Shown: positions 1 through 7,105 of the stretch, one piece after another | How the letters are laid out: each line of letters begins with the position of its first letter | How positions within the stretch are numbered: the stretch's first letter is position 1 | Source: Collinsella sp. | Lineage (GTDB): Bacteria > Actinomycetota > Coriobacteriia > Coriobacteriales > Coriobacteriaceae | Assembly (NCBI GenBank): GCA_019419525.1 | Contig: DXZU01000027.1 | Span: 1-25,783 of the forward strand | Length of the DNA stretch: 25,783 bases | Direction: 5' to 3' | Notes under the pieces: generated by a model | The model's database searches: none | What the model was told of the DNA's origin: nothing | What the model saw: only the letters and a program-made list of their open reading frames with translations | Made by a program: the position numbers and the translations under genes

Positions 1-102
1 CTGCGGAAACGCGGGGACCGTTCAGGCTGTTGCGTTGAGATTGAAAATCAACCTACAGAACCGGATGGGCGGTACGGGTAGTCGAATGGACGGCGGAGGT
101 TC

Positions 103-885
103 TTATGCGGCGGAGGCGTTCTCATCGTCTAGCGCGGCAAAGAGTTTTTTGCCGTCGAGCAAGCGCGTGCTGACGTTTTTCATGCGGCCGATCTCTACGG
201 TACGCAACGTGTCATCGGCGCCTCGGGCGTCATAGACCGTTCCCAGCAAATACGAGATGCCGTCTCGTTGCTTGATGGCAAAGGGGCGGAGTGTCATCCG
301 TGCTACTTCGGTTTCGCCACGTGCCGTGACGCTCGAAATATCAAAACTCACCGTGGTTCCGTGGTCGATGGCCTGCTCGATGAGCTCGCAGGTGTCGATG
401 CGCTTGACGGGCGTGCGCGTGGCCTTGGTGGATTTGCTGCCGGCACTTGGAGCAGGCTCGGGTGCATCGAGGTAGCCGCGAACGTCGGCGCTCGCCATAG
501 CGACCAAGTGCTGCGCCATGCTTTTTCGAATGGCGATGGGCGTAGAGCGGTTGCGCATGACCATGCCGTGGAGCCGGATGATTTCCTCGTCGGTGAGCGG
601 GCGGGTCAAGAGCCGATACCCCACGCCGCGCTTGTACTCAATTTCGTATCCGGCATGGCGAAGTGCGGAGATGGCGGTGTAGATGCTGCGCCGCGCCGCC
701 GAGATGGGCATGCGGGCGGGGTCGTCGGGATGGGCGAGGCGCCGGATCAACTCATCGGAAAGCATGGCCTTGTCCTCGCCGGTGTTCTCGCTTAATAGTT
801 GCAGGATGCGAACGGCGCGATAGGCAGCCATCGAGGCGGCGCCTCTCGTTGTGGTGTCGTAGGTTTCAACAGCGGCTTCGGTCAT
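103..885 (-). CDS. HTH transcriptional regulator, probably WYL-domain type
   Basis: Predicted DNA-binding regulator of 260 residues. The N-terminal ~100 residues look like a winged helix-turn-helix: helical segments around AYRAVRILQLLSEN and ISAARRSIYTAISALRHAGY, then a wing-like GVGYRLL. The C-terminal ~85 residues (VSFDISSVTARGE, MTLRPFAIKQRDGISYLLGT) resemble the beta-rich ligand-sensing WYL domain of YafY-like regulators, with a basic Ser/Lys/Thr-rich linker between them. I chose the ATG at 885 because AAAGGA lies 10 bases upstream; an in-frame GTG at 894 sits only one or two bases from the same motif. It is downstream of asnS on the same strand but separated by a strong terminator, so it is probably a separate unit. 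The target genes are unknown. Family assignment is by eye and the WYL part is less certain than the HTH. Confidence 0.7.
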   Translation of the reverse strand: MTEAAVETYDTTTRGAASMAAYRAVRILQLLSENTGEDKAMLSDELIRRLAHPDDPARMPISAARRSIYTAISALRHAGYEIEYKRGVGYRLLTRPLTDEEIIRLHGMVMRNRSTPIAIRKSMAQHLVAMASADVRGYLDAPEPAPSAGSKSTKATRTPVKRIDTCELIEQAIDHGTTVSFDISSVTARGETEVARMTLRPFAIKQRDGISYLLGTVYDARGADDTLRTVEIGRMKNVSTRLLDGKKLFAALDDENASAA

Positions 886-1002
886 GGCGCCCACGTCCTT
901 TCCGTTTTGGGTGGCGACGGTATGGAGCCTAGGGCGCGAGGTTTTCCCAGGGGCGCAGGGCGCTCTGGGCGGTCGGTAGTCGTCGGCAAACGGCAGTTCG
1001 AG

Positions 1003-1065
1003 TTTTCAACAGCCCTGCTCGACTGACCAAAAACTTGCCAAAAGTTTGACGGATGCTGTTGAAAA
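1003..1065. repeat. Inverted repeat upstream of the regulator gene
   Basis: Eleven-base arms TTTTCAACAGC (1003-1013) and GCTGTTGAAAA (1055-1065) enclose a second hairpin with AAACTT/AAGTTT arms (about 1031-1047). The right arm overlaps the T-tract of the asnS terminator. It sits between asnS and the regulator and may be part of the regulator's leader or operator. The role is unknown. Confidence 0.5.
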
Positions 1066-1097
1066 AAGCGTCTCTCGACCGATGTCGAGAGACGCTT
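1062..1097 (-). terminator. Intrinsic terminator of asnS
   Basis: A perfect 12-bp inverted repeat, GCGTCTCTCGAC and GTCGAGAGACGC at 1068-1095 with a 4-base loop, is followed on the minus strand by six T residues (plus-strand A at 1062-1067). It lies about 50 bases after the asnS stop codon. Confidence 0.9.
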
Positions 1098-1143
1098 GTG
1101 CGATGAGCGTTGGCGTGTGGCGACGCGAGCTAGCGTCCGACGA

Positions 1144-2547
1144 TTAGAAGTCGGCGTTGCCCACGGTGCGCGGGTGCGGCAGGACGTCGCGGATGTTGCC
1201 CACGCCGGTCAGATACATGACCAGGCGCTCGAAGCCCAAGCCATAGCCGGCGTGCTTGCAGGAACCGTAGCGGCGCAGGTCCAGATAGTACTTGTACTGC
1301 TCGGGATTCATGCCCAGGTCCTTGATACGGGCCTCGAGCAGGTCTAGGCGCTCCTCGCGCTGGGAGCCGCCGATAATCTCGCCGATGCCCGGCACCAGGC
1401 AGTCGGCGGCGGCGACGGTCTTGCCGTCCTCGTTCATGCGCATGTAGAACGCCTTGATCTCGGCCGGGTAGTCGGTCACGAAGGTCGGGCGCTTAAAGTG
1501 CTCCTCGGTCAGGAAACGCTCGTGCTCGGTCTGCAGGTCGATGCCCCAGCTGACGGGGTAATCGAACTTGTGGCCGGCGGCGACGGCCTGCTCCAAGATC
1601 TCGACGGCCTCGGTGTAGGTGACGCGGGCAAAATCGGAGTTTGCCACGTGGTTCAGGCGCTCGATCAGGCCCTTGTCCACAAACTTGTTGAGCATGTTGA
1701 GCTCATCGGGGCAGGTGGCCATAACGTCCTTAAGGACATACTTGAGCATGGCCTCGGCATTGTCCATGTAGTCGTTGAGGTCGGCAAAGGCCATCTCGGG
1801 CTCGATCATCCAAAACTCGGCGGCGTGGCGCGTGGTGTTGGAGTTTTCGGCGCGGAAGGTGGGGCCAAAGGTGTACACGTCGCCAAAGGCCATGGCAAAG
1901 TTCTCGGCATTGAGCTGGCCGGACACGGTAAGGCTCGCGTGCTTGCCAAAGAAGTCCTGGCTCCAGTCGACCTCGCCGGCCTCGGTGAGGGGCGGATTTT
2001 TGGGGTCGAGCGTGGTCACGCGGAACATCTCGCCGGCGCCCTCGCAGTCACTCGTGGTGATGATGGGGGTGTTGACGTAGACAAAGCCCTGCTCCTGGAA
2101 GAAGCGGTGGATGGCGGCAGCCGCGACAGAGCGGATGCGGAACACGGCACGGAATAGGTTGGTGCGCGGGCGCAGGTGCTGCTGGGTGCGCAGGAACTCG
2201 ACGGTTGCGCGCTTCTTCTGCAGCGGGTAATCCGGGGCGCTGACGCCCTCGACCTCGATGGAGGTGGCAGAAAGCTCGAAAGGCTGGGGCGCATCGGGGG
2301 TCAGCTTGACGGTGCCGGTGCAGATGAGGGCGGCCGAGACGTTTTGGTGGGCGATCTCGTCGTAGTTGTCGAGCGCCTCGCGGTTCATGACGACCTGCAG
2401 GTCGCGGAAGCAGCTGCCGTCGTTGAGCGTAACAAAGCCAAAGTTCTTCATGTCGCGGACGGACTTGACCCAGCCGGCGACGGTGACAGTCTGGCCGCCG
2501 AGCGACTCGGCATCGGCGTAGAGCTGCGCGATTTTGGTGCGGTTCAC
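1144..2547 (-). CDS. asnS: Asparaginyl-tRNA synthetase
   Basis: Class IIb aminoacyl-tRNA synthetase that charges tRNA-Asn with asparagine in the cytoplasm. At 467 residues from the chosen start it has the usual family length. The N-terminal ~100 residues form the anticodon-binding OB fold (TVTVAGWVKSVRDMKNFGF). The catalytic core shows class II motif 2 (FRAENSNTTRHAAEFWMIEP) and motif 3 (GLGFERLVMYLTGVGNIRD) close to the C-terminus. I favour GTG at 2547 because GGGAGGA precedes it by a few bases and the protein then begins VNRTKIAQLY. ATG codons at 2559 and 2583 are in frame alternatives. The open frame continues to 2811 but that part overlaps the upstream terminator and is not coding. A strong terminator follows the gene. 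Confidence 0.96.
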   Translation of the reverse strand: MNRTKIAQLYADAESLGGQTVTVAGWVKSVRDMKNFGFVTLNDGSCFRDLQVVMNREALDNYDEIAHQNVSAALICTGTVKLTPDAPQPFELSATSIEVEGVSAPDYPLQKKRATVEFLRTQQHLRPRTNLFRAVFRIRSVAAAAIHRFFQEQGFVYVNTPIITTSDCEGAGEMFRVTTLDPKNPPLTEAGEVDWSQDFFGKHASLTVSGQLNAENFAMAFGDVYTFGPTFRAENSNTTRHAAEFWMIEPEMAFADLNDYMDNAEAMLKYVLKDVMATCPDELNMLNKFVDKGLIERLNHVANSDFARVTYTEAVEILEQAVAAGHKFDYPVSWGIDLQTEHERFLTEEHFKRPTFVTDYPAEIKAFYMRMNEDGKTVAAADCLVPGIGEIIGGSQREERLDLLEARIKDLGMNPEQYKYYLDLRRYGSCKHAGYGLGFERLVMYLTGVGNIRDVLPHPRTVGNADF

Positions 2548-2593
2548 GTATCCTCCCATAACGGTTGAATGATAGTTATCCATACAGTTCGAT

Positions 2594-2602
2594 ATTCTAG
2601 CA
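2594..2602 (-). promoter_or_regulatory. Candidate extended -10 promoter of asnS
   Basis: On the minus strand TGC-TAGAAT forms an extended -10 element, placing a start site near 2587 and a leader of about 40 bases before the GTG at 2547. No good -35 box is seen, which is compatible with an extended -10 promoter. No T-box structure is visible in this short leader. Confidence 0.4.
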
Positions 2603-2656
2603 GCTCGGCTCATTTGGGCTATACAGATAAGGCATTGGCGGGATGGTTTTTCAAAC

Positions 2657-2691
2657 GAAAAGCGCCCGCGGCCAAATGGTCGCGGGCGCTT
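2657..2691 (-). terminator. Intrinsic terminator of the PTS IIA gene
   Basis: GC-rich hairpin at 2660-2691 (arms built on AAGCGCCCGCG and CGCGGGCGCTT, loop about AAAT) followed on the minus strand by TTTTCGTTTG. It lies just after the PTS IIA stop codon and before the asnS promoter, so the two genes are probably separate transcripts. Confidence 0.85.
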
Positions 2692-2728
2692 GACGAGGTG
2701 CCTTTTGGCTGTGTGGCGCGGGGCCTGG

Positions 2729-3292
2729 CTACTTGGTCTTGGCAACCAGCAGCGGGTCGCCAAGCTTGACGAGCGGGTTGCCGCCGATAAGCGTTCCAGA
2801 CTCGCCGACATGGTCGATGCTCTTAAGACGATCGAGCTCGGAGACGATGACGGTCACGATGTCCTCGTGACCGGCGGCCTTGATGGCCTCGCGGTCGAAG
2901 CTGATGAGCGGCTGGCCTGCCTTGACCACATCGCCCATCTCGACAAAGCGGGCAAAACCTTTGCCGTTCATTTCCACGGTGCCCAGGCCGACATGGATGA
3001 ACACGCGCAGGCCGTCTTCGGTAATCATGCCGATGGAGTGGTTGGTGACGGTGGTGGCACCGATGCGGCCGTTGGCGGGCGCATAGATGGTGCCGGTAAT
3101 GGGCTCGATGCCATAGCCCTGGCCAAGCATGCCCGAGGCGATCGTCTCGTCAGGGACCTCGTCCAGGTTGACGAGCACGCCGTTGACGGGGGCATAGATG
3201 ACGCCTTCGCGGGTGGCGAAGCTTGCTGCGGGCGGAACGGACGCCTCGCCCGTCGAGGTGAAGGTGGACTTAAACGAATCGAGCAGACCCAT
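2729..3292 (-). CDS. crr: Glucose-type PTS enzyme IIA component
   Basis: Cytoplasmic IIA-Glc-like phosphocarrier of 187 residues that accepts phosphate from HPr on a histidine and passes it to a sugar-specific IIB domain. The family fold is clear: IYAPVNGVLVNLDEVPD, GYGIEPITGTIYAPANG, TNHSIGM, then the active-site block VFIHVGLGTVEMNGKGF, in which the His of IHVG is the phosphoacceptor. The GDVVKAGQPLISFD segment is also typical. ATG at 3292 is preceded by GGAGG at a 5-base spacing; the open frame extends to 3373 but lacks a better start. The ~20 residues before the domain (MGLLDSFKSTF) are a normal amphipathic leader. No IIB/IIC gene is adjacent, so it may serve several permeases in trans. 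The gene symbol is by family resemblance only. Confidence 0.9.
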   Translation of the reverse strand: MGLLDSFKSTFTSTGEASVPPAASFATREGVIYAPVNGVLVNLDEVPDETIASGMLGQGYGIEPITGTIYAPANGRIGATTVTNHSIGMITEDGLRVFIHVGLGTVEMNGKGFARFVEMGDVVKAGQPLISFDREAIKAAGHEDIVTVIVSELDRLKSIDHVGESGTLIGGNPLVKLGDPLLVAKTK

Positions 3293-3339
3293 AGTTGCCT
3301 CCAACTTAAATAGGCGCATATCGCGCGCTTGGTTTGCCG

Positions 3340-3349
3340 GAAACGTTTC
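3340..3349. promoter_or_regulatory. Palindrome GAAACGTTTC upstream of the PTS IIA gene
   Basis: A perfect 10-bp palindrome centred on CG, of the kind bound by LacI/CcpA-family sugar regulators, lies 48 bases before the PTS IIA start. TTGACC (minus strand, 3373-3368) lies further upstream, but no well-spaced -10 box accompanies it. Operator function is inference. Confidence 0.35.
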
Positions 3350-3489
3350 ATATATGTTTCGCGGCTTGGTCAACGCCCCCTATTTTACGCTGCTCAGCGA
3401 TACCTCTGAGCTGGGATTATGTGATATATCAGTTGAAGGGAAACTTATTGCTGGAGTGTTTCTGCGCCACGTGTTCAAGTGGGGTACGC

Positions 3490-3517
3490 TTGAAGGCGAA
3501 AAACAAGGGCGCATAAT
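3490..3517 (+). promoter_or_regulatory. Promoter of the alpha/beta hydrolase gene
   Basis: TTGAAG at 3490-3495 and CATAAT at 3512-3517 with a 16-bp spacer. The predicted start is near 3524, giving a very short leader before the ATG at 3537. Confidence 0.55.
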
Positions 3518-3536
3518 TTGCGCGAAGGGAGCACAT

Positions 3537-4439
3537 ATGATTGTCGAGAACCAAGCGCTGTGGGGCGAGGAACCGACCGAGGAATATCCGGCGACGTTTA
3601 CGTATTTGGGTGCCGAGCCGCTGCCCGATAAGCCGAATGGCCGCCGCCCTGCTGTGATTATCTGCGGCGGAGGTGCGTTTACGCATATCGCTCTGCATGA
3701 GCAGGATCCCGTGGCGTTTGCGTTTTTGGATCACGGTTACCAGGCCTTTGTGCTCAACTATGTCACGAGTGACACGGGCGATGTGAGCTTTCCGCACCCG
3801 CAGGCAGACCTTGCCAAGATGGTCACCACGGTGCGCGCCAACGCCGACGAGTGGCATGTCGATCCCAAGCGCGTGTGCGTCGTGGGGTTCTCGGCGGGCG
3901 GCATGATCTGCGCTTCGCTGGCAACGCAATGGAAGACTGGTCCCTTCGCGGGCCTGGCAGGGGCGCGTCCGGACGACATTCGTCCCGATGCCGTGGTGCT
4001 GGGCTATCCGCTGCTCGACTTTGCCTATGTGCGCGACATGCAGACGCGCGACCCGCGCATCGACCTGCGCGTGCCCAAGACGGGCGGCAAGACGGGGCGC
4101 GATCTGCTCAACGACTACCTGTCGATGGTGACGGGTGACGAGGCAACTGACGAGCATCTGGCCGACATCTGCCCCACCACACACGTTTCGCGCCAGATGC
4201 CCCCGACCTTTGTGTGGGGCGTGTCCGACGATAAAACGGCGCCGATCGCGCAGGTCTATCCGTTTGCGCAGCGCATGGCCGAGGAAGGCGTCGTATGCGA
4301 GATGCACGTCTTTGACCAAGGTGGTCACGGCCTTTCGCTCGGCAACGCCAACACCGCGGTCGACAACGAGGACAAGCAGGTGGCGGTCCGTCCTTGGATT
4401 CGCCTAGCCTTCCGCTTCCTGGAGCGCCACGGGTTTTAG
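3537..4439 (+). CDS. Alpha/beta hydrolase, esterase/lipase-like
   Basis: Predicted cytoplasmic carboxyl-ester hydrolase of 300 residues, of the acetyl-xylan-esterase/BD-FAE-like type. The fold markers are in order: an oxyanion-hole strand-turn ICGGGAFTHIALHE, the nucleophile elbow GFSAGG with the catalytic serine, an acid in VWGVSDDKTAP, and the histidine in GGHGLSLG. There is no signal peptide. ATG at 3537 has AAGGGAG upstream and lies just after a recognisable promoter; the open frame extends to 3198 but that part overlaps the divergent PTS gene. The substrate cannot be read from sequence; deacetylation of plant-derived or drug esters is possible. It is transcribed alone, with a hairpin overlapping its stop codon. 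Confidence 0.85.
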   Translation: MIVENQALWGEEPTEEYPATFTYLGAEPLPDKPNGRRPAVIICGGGAFTHIALHEQDPVAFAFLDHGYQAFVLNYVTSDTGDVSFPHPQADLAKMVTTVRANADEWHVDPKRVCVVGFSAGGMICASLATQWKTGPFAGLAGARPDDIRPDAVVLGYPLLDFAYVRDMQTRDPRIDLRVPKTGGKTGRDLLNDYLSMVTGDEATDEHLADICPTTHVSRQMPPTFVWGVSDDKTAPIAQVYPFAQRMAEEGVVCEMHVFDQGGHGLSLGNANTAVDNEDKQVAVRPWIRLAFRFLERHGF

Positions 4440-4466
4440 TTACGGCGTTTTACCAAACGCCGTAAC
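4439..4466. terminator. Hairpin overlapping the hydrolase stop codon
   Basis: Perfect 12-bp arms GTTACGGCGTTT and AAACGCCGTAAC with loop TACC. The left arm starts at the last base of the TAG stop. There is no T-tract on either side, so it may act as a transcript-stabilising or weakly terminating structure, not a classical terminator. Confidence 0.5.
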
Positions 4467-4506
4467 CACTCGACGCTGCAAGCCCGCCAGGGTGGCAATC
4501 TGTCGA

Positions 4507-4536
4507 TTGAACATCGGTGTGTGTTCGCGCTATCAT
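4507..4536 (+). promoter_or_regulatory. Promoter of feoAB
   Basis: TTGAAC at 4507-4512 and TATCAT at 4531-4536 with an 18-bp spacer. The predicted transcription start (about 4543) lies immediately before two tandem operator-like sequences. Confidence 0.65.
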
Positions 4537-4549
4537 GCGTGGTTAAATG

Positions 4550-4582
4550 GTTAGCCATGGCAAACGGTTAGCCAAGATAAAC
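4550..4582. promoter_or_regulatory. Two tandem operator-like sites, possibly DtxR-family
   Basis: Site 1 (4550-4565) is GTTAGCCATGGCAAAC, a 16-bp near-perfect palindrome of form GTTWGCCATGGCWAAC. Site 2 (4567-4582), GTTAGCCAAGATAAAC, matches site 1 at 13 of 16 positions and starts 17 bases later. Both contain GGTTAGCC when the base before is included, which is the left half of the classic DtxR/IdeR iron-box consensus. They lie between the promoter and the feoAB start, where binding would block transcription. The regulator is inferred, not shown. Confidence 0.5.
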
Positions 4583-4623
4583 AAAATGCAACGCCCTGTG
4601 GGCGCCGGGGGAGGAACGCGGAC

Positions 4624-6984
4624 GTGAGACTCGACACGCTCGAGATTGGAAAGGACGCCGTTGTCGCATCGGTGACATCCGACGATCAGGCGCTTCGACA
4701 GCATATTTTGGACATGGGTCTAACGCCGGGCACCGAAGTTACCATGATGAAGTACGCCCCCATGGGTGACCCGCTCGAGATCCGCCTGCGTGGCTACGAG
4801 TTGACGCTGCGCAAGGACGATGCCGCTCGCATCGAGCTCGTGGGTGTTCACGACACCGATGCGGGTCCGCGCGCTAACGCCGCAATCGGCACGACGGAGC
4901 ATCCGGCCCTGGGCGAGGGGACGTATTCGCCCCGCGCCGCGAAGACGGCCGTGCCTGAGGGCGCGCCGCTGCATTTTGCCCTCGCCGGCAACCAAAACTG
5001 CGGTAAGACCACGCTGTTCAACCAGCTTACGGGCTCCAACCAGCACGTCGGCAACTTTCCCGGCGTAACGGTCGACCGCAAAGACGGTACCATTCGTAAC
5101 CACCCCGAGGCGAGCGTTACCGACCTGCCCGGCATTTACTCTCTGTCGCCGTACACGGGTGAGGAGATCGTGAGCCGCCAGTTTATCCTGGATGAGCATC
5201 CCGACGCCATCATCGATATCATTGACGCCACCAACATCGAGCGCAATCTGTACCTGACGCTGCAGCTTATGGAGCTCGACTGCCCCATGGTCATCGCGCT
5301 CAACATGATGGACGAGGTGACGGCCAACGGCGGCGCCGTGGACGTCAACCTGCTTGAGAGCCTGTTGGGCGTGCCCGTTGTCCCCATTAGCGCTGCCCGC
5401 AACGAGGGTATCGGCGAGCTGGTGGATCATGCCCTGCACGTGGCACGGTTCCGCGAACGCCCCGGTCGCCTGGACTTCTGTGCGCCCGATGGTCCAGACG
5501 GCGGCGCGCTGCATCGCTGCATTCACGGCATCGCCAACCTTATCGAGGACCATGCCGCGACGGCGCACATTCCCGTGCGTTTTGCGGCGACCAAGCTGGT
5601 TGAGGGCGACGAGCTGGTGACCGAGGCACTTCACCTGGATCGCAACGAGCTCGACGCTATCGAGCACATCATTACCCAGATGGAGGGCGAGGCCGGCACC
5701 GACCGCCTGTCCGCGCTGGCCGATATGCGCTTTAGCTTTATCGGCGACGTGTGTGGGCGCTGCGTCGTCAAACCGCACGAGAGCCGCGAGCACGTGCGCT
5801 CCGTTAAGATCGACCGCATCCTGACGGGTCGCTACACGGCCATTCCGGCGTTCCTGGTGATTATGGGCCTTGTCTTTTTGCTGACGTTTGGCGTGATCGG
5901 TGCGGCGTTGCAGGGACTCATGGAGGACGGTATCGCGGTCATCATCGCCTCGGCCGATGCGGGTCTCAAGGCGTTCGGAACCAACGACGTGGTGCGCTCG
6001 CTGGCTGTCGACGGCGTGCTCACGGGTGTGGGTAGTGTGCTGACCTTCCTGCCGATTATCGTTGTGCTCTTCTTGTTCCTCTCCATTCTGGAAGACTCCG
6101 GCTACATGGCGCGCGTGGCCTTTGTCATGGATAAAGTGCTGCGTCGCTTTGGCCTGTCAGGCCGCAGCTTCGTGCCTATGCTCGTCGGTTTTGGCTGCAC
6201 CGTGCCGGCTATCATGTCGACCCGTACGCTCCCATCCGAGCACGACCGCAAGATGACGGTCATGCTCACGCCGTTCATGAGCTGTTCGGCTAAGTTGCCG
6301 GTCTACGGTCTGCTGTGCGGGGCGTTTTTCCCGCAGGCGACAGTTCCCGCCATGGTCTCGCTCTATTTGATTGGCATTGCGGTCGGTTGCATCGCGGCTT
6401 TGTTGCTCAACCGCACGGCATTTAAGGGCGACCCGGTGCCGTTTATCATGGAGCTTCCCAATTACCGCCTGCCGAGCGTCAAGACGACGGTGATGCTGGC
6501 ATGGGATAAGGCCAAGGACTTTATTACCAAGGCTTTTACCATTATCTTTGCCGCTACCGTGGTCATCTGGTTCCTTCAGACGTTCGACATTCGCTTTAAT
6601 GTGGTCGCCGATCAGTCGCAGAGTCTGCTTGCGGGCCTCGGCAGCATCATCGCGCCGGTGCTGACGCCGCTTGGGTTTGGCGACTGGCGTGCATCCACGG
6701 CGCTCGTCACCGGACTTATCGCCAAGGAGAGCGTCATCTCGACCCTCACGGTACTTTTGGGCGCGACCTCGCCCGCGGCACTGTCGACCATGTTTTCGCC
6801 GTTCACCGCCTACGTGTTCCTGGTCTTTACGTTGCTGTACCCGCCGTGCGTGGCTGCGATCGGCGCCGTCAAGAGCGAGCTGGGCGCGCGCTACGCCGTT
6901 GCCGTGTTCGCGTTTCAAGTGACGGTCGCCTGGATCGTGGCGTTTGTCGTGCATTCGGCGGGCATATTGCTGGGGTTGGCTTAG
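4624..6984 (+). CDS. feoB: Fused FeoA-FeoB ferrous iron transporter
   Basis: Inner-membrane Fe2+ uptake GTPase of 786 residues. Residues 1-75 form a FeoA-like SH3 domain (ILDMGLTPGTEV, DPLEIRLRGYELTLR), normally a separate protein. A GTP-binding domain follows: P-loop GNQNCGKT at 122-129, G2 region NFPGVTVD, G3 DLPG at 167-170 and G4 NMMD at 227-230. The C-terminal half is a polytopic membrane domain with the two Gate motifs, including GCTVPAIMSTRTLP starting at 524 and the SCSAKLPVYG segment. GTG at 4624 is preceded by GGGGGAGGA at 8 bases. The position-3 residue of the P-loop is Gln where many FeoB proteins have Pro. No separate feoA or feoC is nearby. The upstream tandem operator-like sites suggest metal-responsive control. 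Confidence 0.96.
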   Translation: MRLDTLEIGKDAVVASVTSDDQALRQHILDMGLTPGTEVTMMKYAPMGDPLEIRLRGYELTLRKDDAARIELVGVHDTDAGPRANAAIGTTEHPALGEGTYSPRAAKTAVPEGAPLHFALAGNQNCGKTTLFNQLTGSNQHVGNFPGVTVDRKDGTIRNHPEASVTDLPGIYSLSPYTGEEIVSRQFILDEHPDAIIDIIDATNIERNLYLTLQLMELDCPMVIALNMMDEVTANGGAVDVNLLESLLGVPVVPISAARNEGIGELVDHALHVARFRERPGRLDFCAPDGPDGGALHRCIHGIANLIEDHAATAHIPVRFAATKLVEGDELVTEALHLDRNELDAIEHIITQMEGEAGTDRLSALADMRFSFIGDVCGRCVVKPHESREHVRSVKIDRILTGRYTAIPAFLVIMGLVFLLTFGVIGAALQGLMEDGIAVIIASADAGLKAFGTNDVVRSLAVDGVLTGVGSVLTFLPIIVVLFLFLSILEDSGYMARVAFVMDKVLRRFGLSGRSFVPMLVGFGCTVPAIMSTRTLPSEHDRKMTVMLTPFMSCSAKLPVYGLLCGAFFPQATVPAMVSLYLIGIAVGCIAALLLNRTAFKGDPVPFIMELPNYRLPSVKTTVMLAWDKAKDFITKAFTIIFAATVVIWFLQTFDIRFNVVADQSQSLLAGLGSIIAPVLTPLGFGDWRASTALVTGLIAKESVISTLTVLLGATSPAALSTMFSPFTAYVFLVFTLLYPPCVAAIGAVKSELGARYAVAVFAFQVTVAWIVAFVVHSAGILLGLA

Positions 6985-7025
6985 TTATTTATTGACGGCG
7001 CAACCTCTGTGTATCGAATTGTTTT

Positions 7026-7060
7026 CGGCCCCGCATCTGTTGCTGACGGATGCGGGGCCG
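7026..7060 (+). terminator. Hairpin after feoAB, probable terminator
   Basis: Twelve-bp arms CGGCCCCGCATC (7026-7037) and GATGCGGGGCCG (7049-7060) with an 11-base loop, followed by TTGCTATATAA. The following tract is only moderately T-rich. The 3' half overlaps the promoter of the next gene. Confidence 0.6.
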
Positions 7061-7072
7061 TTGCTATATAAT
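7043..7072 (+). promoter_or_regulatory. Promoter of the SotB-like transporter gene
   Basis: A perfect -10 TATAAT at 7067-7072 with CTGACG at 7043-7048 as the best -35, spacer 18 bp. The spacer contains the right arm of the feoAB hairpin. Confidence 0.6.
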
Positions 7073-7105
7073 CGCCTCCGCTCAAAATGATTGGAGACGT
7101 TATAT

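Noticed and set aside
2560..2811. N-terminal extension of asnS up to 2811
   Set aside because: The extension crosses the PTS terminator and the extended -10 box, is Arg/Ser-rich, and is absent from the family; a ribosome-binding site supports the GTG at 2547.
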